Assembly: GCA_029261955.1 (NCBI GenBank)
Contig: JAJDAI010000299.1
Coordinates: 1-7,011 of the forward strand
Direction: 5' to 3'
From: Deltaproteobacteria bacterium
GTDB lineage: Bacteria > Myxococcota_A > UBA796 > UBA9615
Length of the DNA: 7,011 bases
Shown here: piece after piece, positions 5,654 through 7,011 of the stretch
How the letters are laid out: each line of letters opens with the position of its first letter
Numbering within the stretch: the stretch's first letter is position 1
Notes under the pieces: model-generated
The model's input: only the letters and a program-made list of their open reading frames with translations
What the model was told of the DNA's origin: nothing
Database searches by the model: none
Position numbers and translations under genes: made by a program

Positions 5654-6751
5654 ATGGGCAAGCTGACGAGACGAGTGAAGTTCATCGCCAGGGAACGCCG
5701 CCTGAGCATCCCCGCGGAATTCCTCCACGTGCACGGGATCGAGCGCGGGGACCACCTCTGCGTGGCCGCCGCGACCGAGCGGCTGTATGTCTTCTCGGTG
5801 CCGGTCTGGGAGCGCTACTCCGCGCTCGCCGCCCAGATGGAGCATTTCTTCCCAGAGCAGGAGCACAGCCTCCTCGCGATCGTTCGGGACGGGGTCAAGC
5901 TGCGACTCGGCAGCCAGGACCGGATCGTGCTGCCGAAGAACTTCCCCTTCCGCCGCGAGCAGAGCCTGCGGATGCACTGGGATCTCGTCGACGGCGTCCT
6001 GATGATGGAGCCCGAGGTTCTGGAGATGCCCGGGCGCGCGGTGCACGACGCGCCGGTCGGCCAGGCCAGCCTGCTCGATCTGATGACCTCGTCCCGCGCG
6101 AACGACGAGGTCTTCGATCGCGACCGTGCCGCCAAGGAGCTGGTCGAGTCCATCTCGGTCGGGCGGGTCAACTGGCGCGACCGGACCTTCTGCGAGGATT
6201 CGGCCATGCCGAGCGACGCGCTTCTGCGCAGCGTGAAGGTCGAAGGGGTTCGCCAGGCGGTCGTGCTGCGCGAGGTCGAGGGCGGCGGATTCCAGATCAT
6301 CGATGGCTTCCGGCGCGTGGCCGCAGCACGTCAGCTGCACATCCGCACGATCCCCGCGATCGTCTGGCGCGGCATCGAGCACGACGACTGCCGACGCCTC
6401 AAGCTCCAGGAGCCCGCGCGTGAGCCCGAGCAGGAAGGCACCGCGCTGAACCGACTGCAGAGCACGCTTCGCCTGCACGAGGATCAGGTCGCGCTCAAGG
6501 AGATCGAGCAGATCACCGGGCGCCGCAAGCGAACCCTGCAGCGTTACTTGCGGGTCGCGCAGCATCCCCAGGTGCGTACGGCGATCGAGGCGGGCCGCCT
6601 GTCGATCTTCAAGGCGGAGGAGATCCTGAAGGCGGGCATCGATCCCGATGCGGCCATTCGCGAGGGGTGGACCGTCAAGCAGATCCGTGAGGCCGGGCGC
6701 CAGCTCGGTCGCCGCCGCGCTCGCCGCGTGCACGGGCGCCACGAGCACTGA
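5654..6751 (+). CDS. Fusion of an MraZ/AbrB-like domain and a ParB-like domain with helix-turn-helix
   Basis: A 365-residue predicted DNA-binding protein. The N-terminal third looks like the tandem beta-hairpin fold of MraZ (SpoVT/AbrB superfamily). Repeat 1 is about 5-56, with RLSIPAEF (16-23) and VFSVPVWERY. Repeat 2 is about 77-122, with RLGSQDRIVLP (84-94). The Arg of each MraZ DxxxR motif is kept, but the Asp is replaced by Ala12 in the first and Gly86 in the second. A linker (about 123-165) leads to a ParB N-like domain (about 167-239) with SDALLRSVKVEGVRQAVVLR and IIDGFRRVAAARQL. A helix-turn-helix region follows (about 274-326) with LKEIEQITGRRKRTLQRYLR and GRLSIFKAEEIL, as in ParB. 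The C-terminal tail is very basic. ATG 5654 has GGAGA seven bases upstream. It is monocistronic, with its own promoter and terminator and no ParA gene beside it. I infer a site-specific regulator or chromosome-linked factor. The ParB half is clearer than the MraZ half. Confidence 0.85.
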   Translation: MGKLTRRVKFIARERRLSIPAEFLHVHGIERGDHLCVAAATERLYVFSVPVWERYSALAAQMEHFFPEQEHSLLAIVRDGVKLRLGSQDRIVLPKNFPFRREQSLRMHWDLVDGVLMMEPEVLEMPGRAVHDAPVGQASLLDLMTSSRANDEVFDRDRAAKELVESISVGRVNWRDRTFCEDSAMPSDALLRSVKVEGVRQAVVLREVEGGGFQIIDGFRRVAAARQLHIRTIPAIVWRGIEHDDCRRLKLQEPAREPEQEGTALNRLQSTLRLHEDQVALKEIEQITGRRKRTLQRYLRVAQHPQVRTAIEAGRLSIFKAEEILKAGIDPDAAIREGWTVKQIREAGRQLGRRRARRVHGRHEH

Positions 6752-6777
6752 GCTCTCGCTGAACCAGCAGTTCCTGC

Positions 6778-6808
6778 AACGGCCCGCCCCCCTGGCGGGC
6801 CGTTTGCC
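6778..6808 (+). terminator. Strong hairpin terminator of the MraZ-ParB fusion gene
   Basis: AACGGCCCGCC (6778-6788) and GGCGGGCCGTT (6794-6804) form a perfect 11-bp GC-rich stem with a 5-base loop, 26 bases after the stop codon. The stem ends in TT, giving a TTT run that is broken by GCC; the T tract is short, as often in GC-rich genomes. Confidence 0.85.
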
Positions 6809-7011
6809 GTTCTGGGGAACGCGTTCGAGTCCCGCTCGGGCGAGCGAGTCCCCGCGTGCTTCGCGTCGATCGAGAACCTCGAACGAGGGTCGCACAGGCT
6901 CTGCACAGCTGACACGAAGCCGCGCACACCCTGTGCAACGCTGGGCAAAGCTCGACGGCAACCCGCGGACGGGAAGCCGATCGAGGGGGTTCAGTTCAGT
7001 TCAGGGTGGCG
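6809..7011. other. Palindrome-rich non-coding end of the window
   Basis: No gene is recognisable. Small symmetric elements are dense. CGCTCG-GG-CGAGCG (6833-6846) sits between two copies of CGAGTCCC (6826-6833 and 6845-6852). TCGAG-AAC-CTCGA lies at 6870-6882. GCACAG occurs at 6892-6897 and 6903-6908, one helical turn apart, and is inverted as CTGTGC at 6931-6936. GCACA-CCC-TGTGC lies at 6924-6936. This is probably the regulatory region of a gene beyond the window edge. Confidence 0.4.
6990..7004. repeat. Short tandem repeat, TTCAG x3
   Basis: Three perfect copies of the 5-mer TTCAG lie next to each other near the window end. A unit of five could allow copy-number slippage that changes promoter spacing or a reading frame, but three copies are few and no gene is visible around it. 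Confidence 0.6.

Noticed and set aside
5594..6961. Long (455-codon) open frame on the minus strand opposite the MraZ-ParB fusion gene
   Set aside because: Its translation has no recognisable domain and mirrors the codon structure of the plus-strand gene; long antisense frames are normal in GC-rich DNA.

Overview
This is a GC-rich, gene-dense bacterial chromosomal segment carrying six genes, plus a non-coding stretch unusually rich in signals. Short overlaps, lipoproteins, long antisense shadow frames and the lipid-related gene content suit a large-genome Gram-negative bacterium, perhaps Myxococcota or a related delta-proteobacterial lineage. That placement is inference from style and composition; no taxonomic marker gene is present. 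I see no rRNA, tRNA, CRISPR array, insertion sequence or transposase.

Left part (1-1955): the N-terminal 321 residues of a DEAD/DEAH-type superfamily 2 helicase of the YprA/MrfA kind run leftward off the window edge. The gene starts at a GTG at 965. It is divergent from an alpha/beta hydrolase with a complete Ser-Asp-His triad (1056-1955). The 90 bases between them hold a near-perfect inverted repeat. The hydrolase ends one base from the stop of the next, convergent gene.

Middle part (1957-5082): two short, divergently arranged operons with a lipid or membrane flavour. Leftward are a START-like (COQ10/polyketide-cyclase type) protein and a TPR-containing lipoprotein, joined by a GTGA stop/start overlap. 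Rightward are a lysophospholipid-acyltransferase-type protein and an extended-SDR (epimerase-like) protein, joined by an ATGA overlap. The SDR has lost two of its three usual catalytic residues. The shared 110-base divergent region has a candidate promoter and a 9-bp inverted repeat that includes the acyltransferase Shine-Dalgarno sequence.

Right part (5083-7011): a 571-base gap contains a hairpin just after the SDR stop, two overlapping alternative hairpins, a consensus DnaA box, and a candidate promoter with a perfect TTGACA. Its transcribed leader has a 16-bp palindrome flanked by 9-bp direct repeats. It precedes the most unusual gene, a 365-residue protein that appears to fuse an MraZ/AbrB-like N-terminal half to a ParB-like half (ParB N domain plus helix-turn-helix). 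No ParA gene is present. The gene ends at a strong hairpin terminator, followed by about 200 bases of palindrome-rich non-coding DNA.

The MraZ-ParB fusion with its own structured control region is the best candidate here for an undescribed system, probably a DNA-binding regulator or a chromosome-linked factor.
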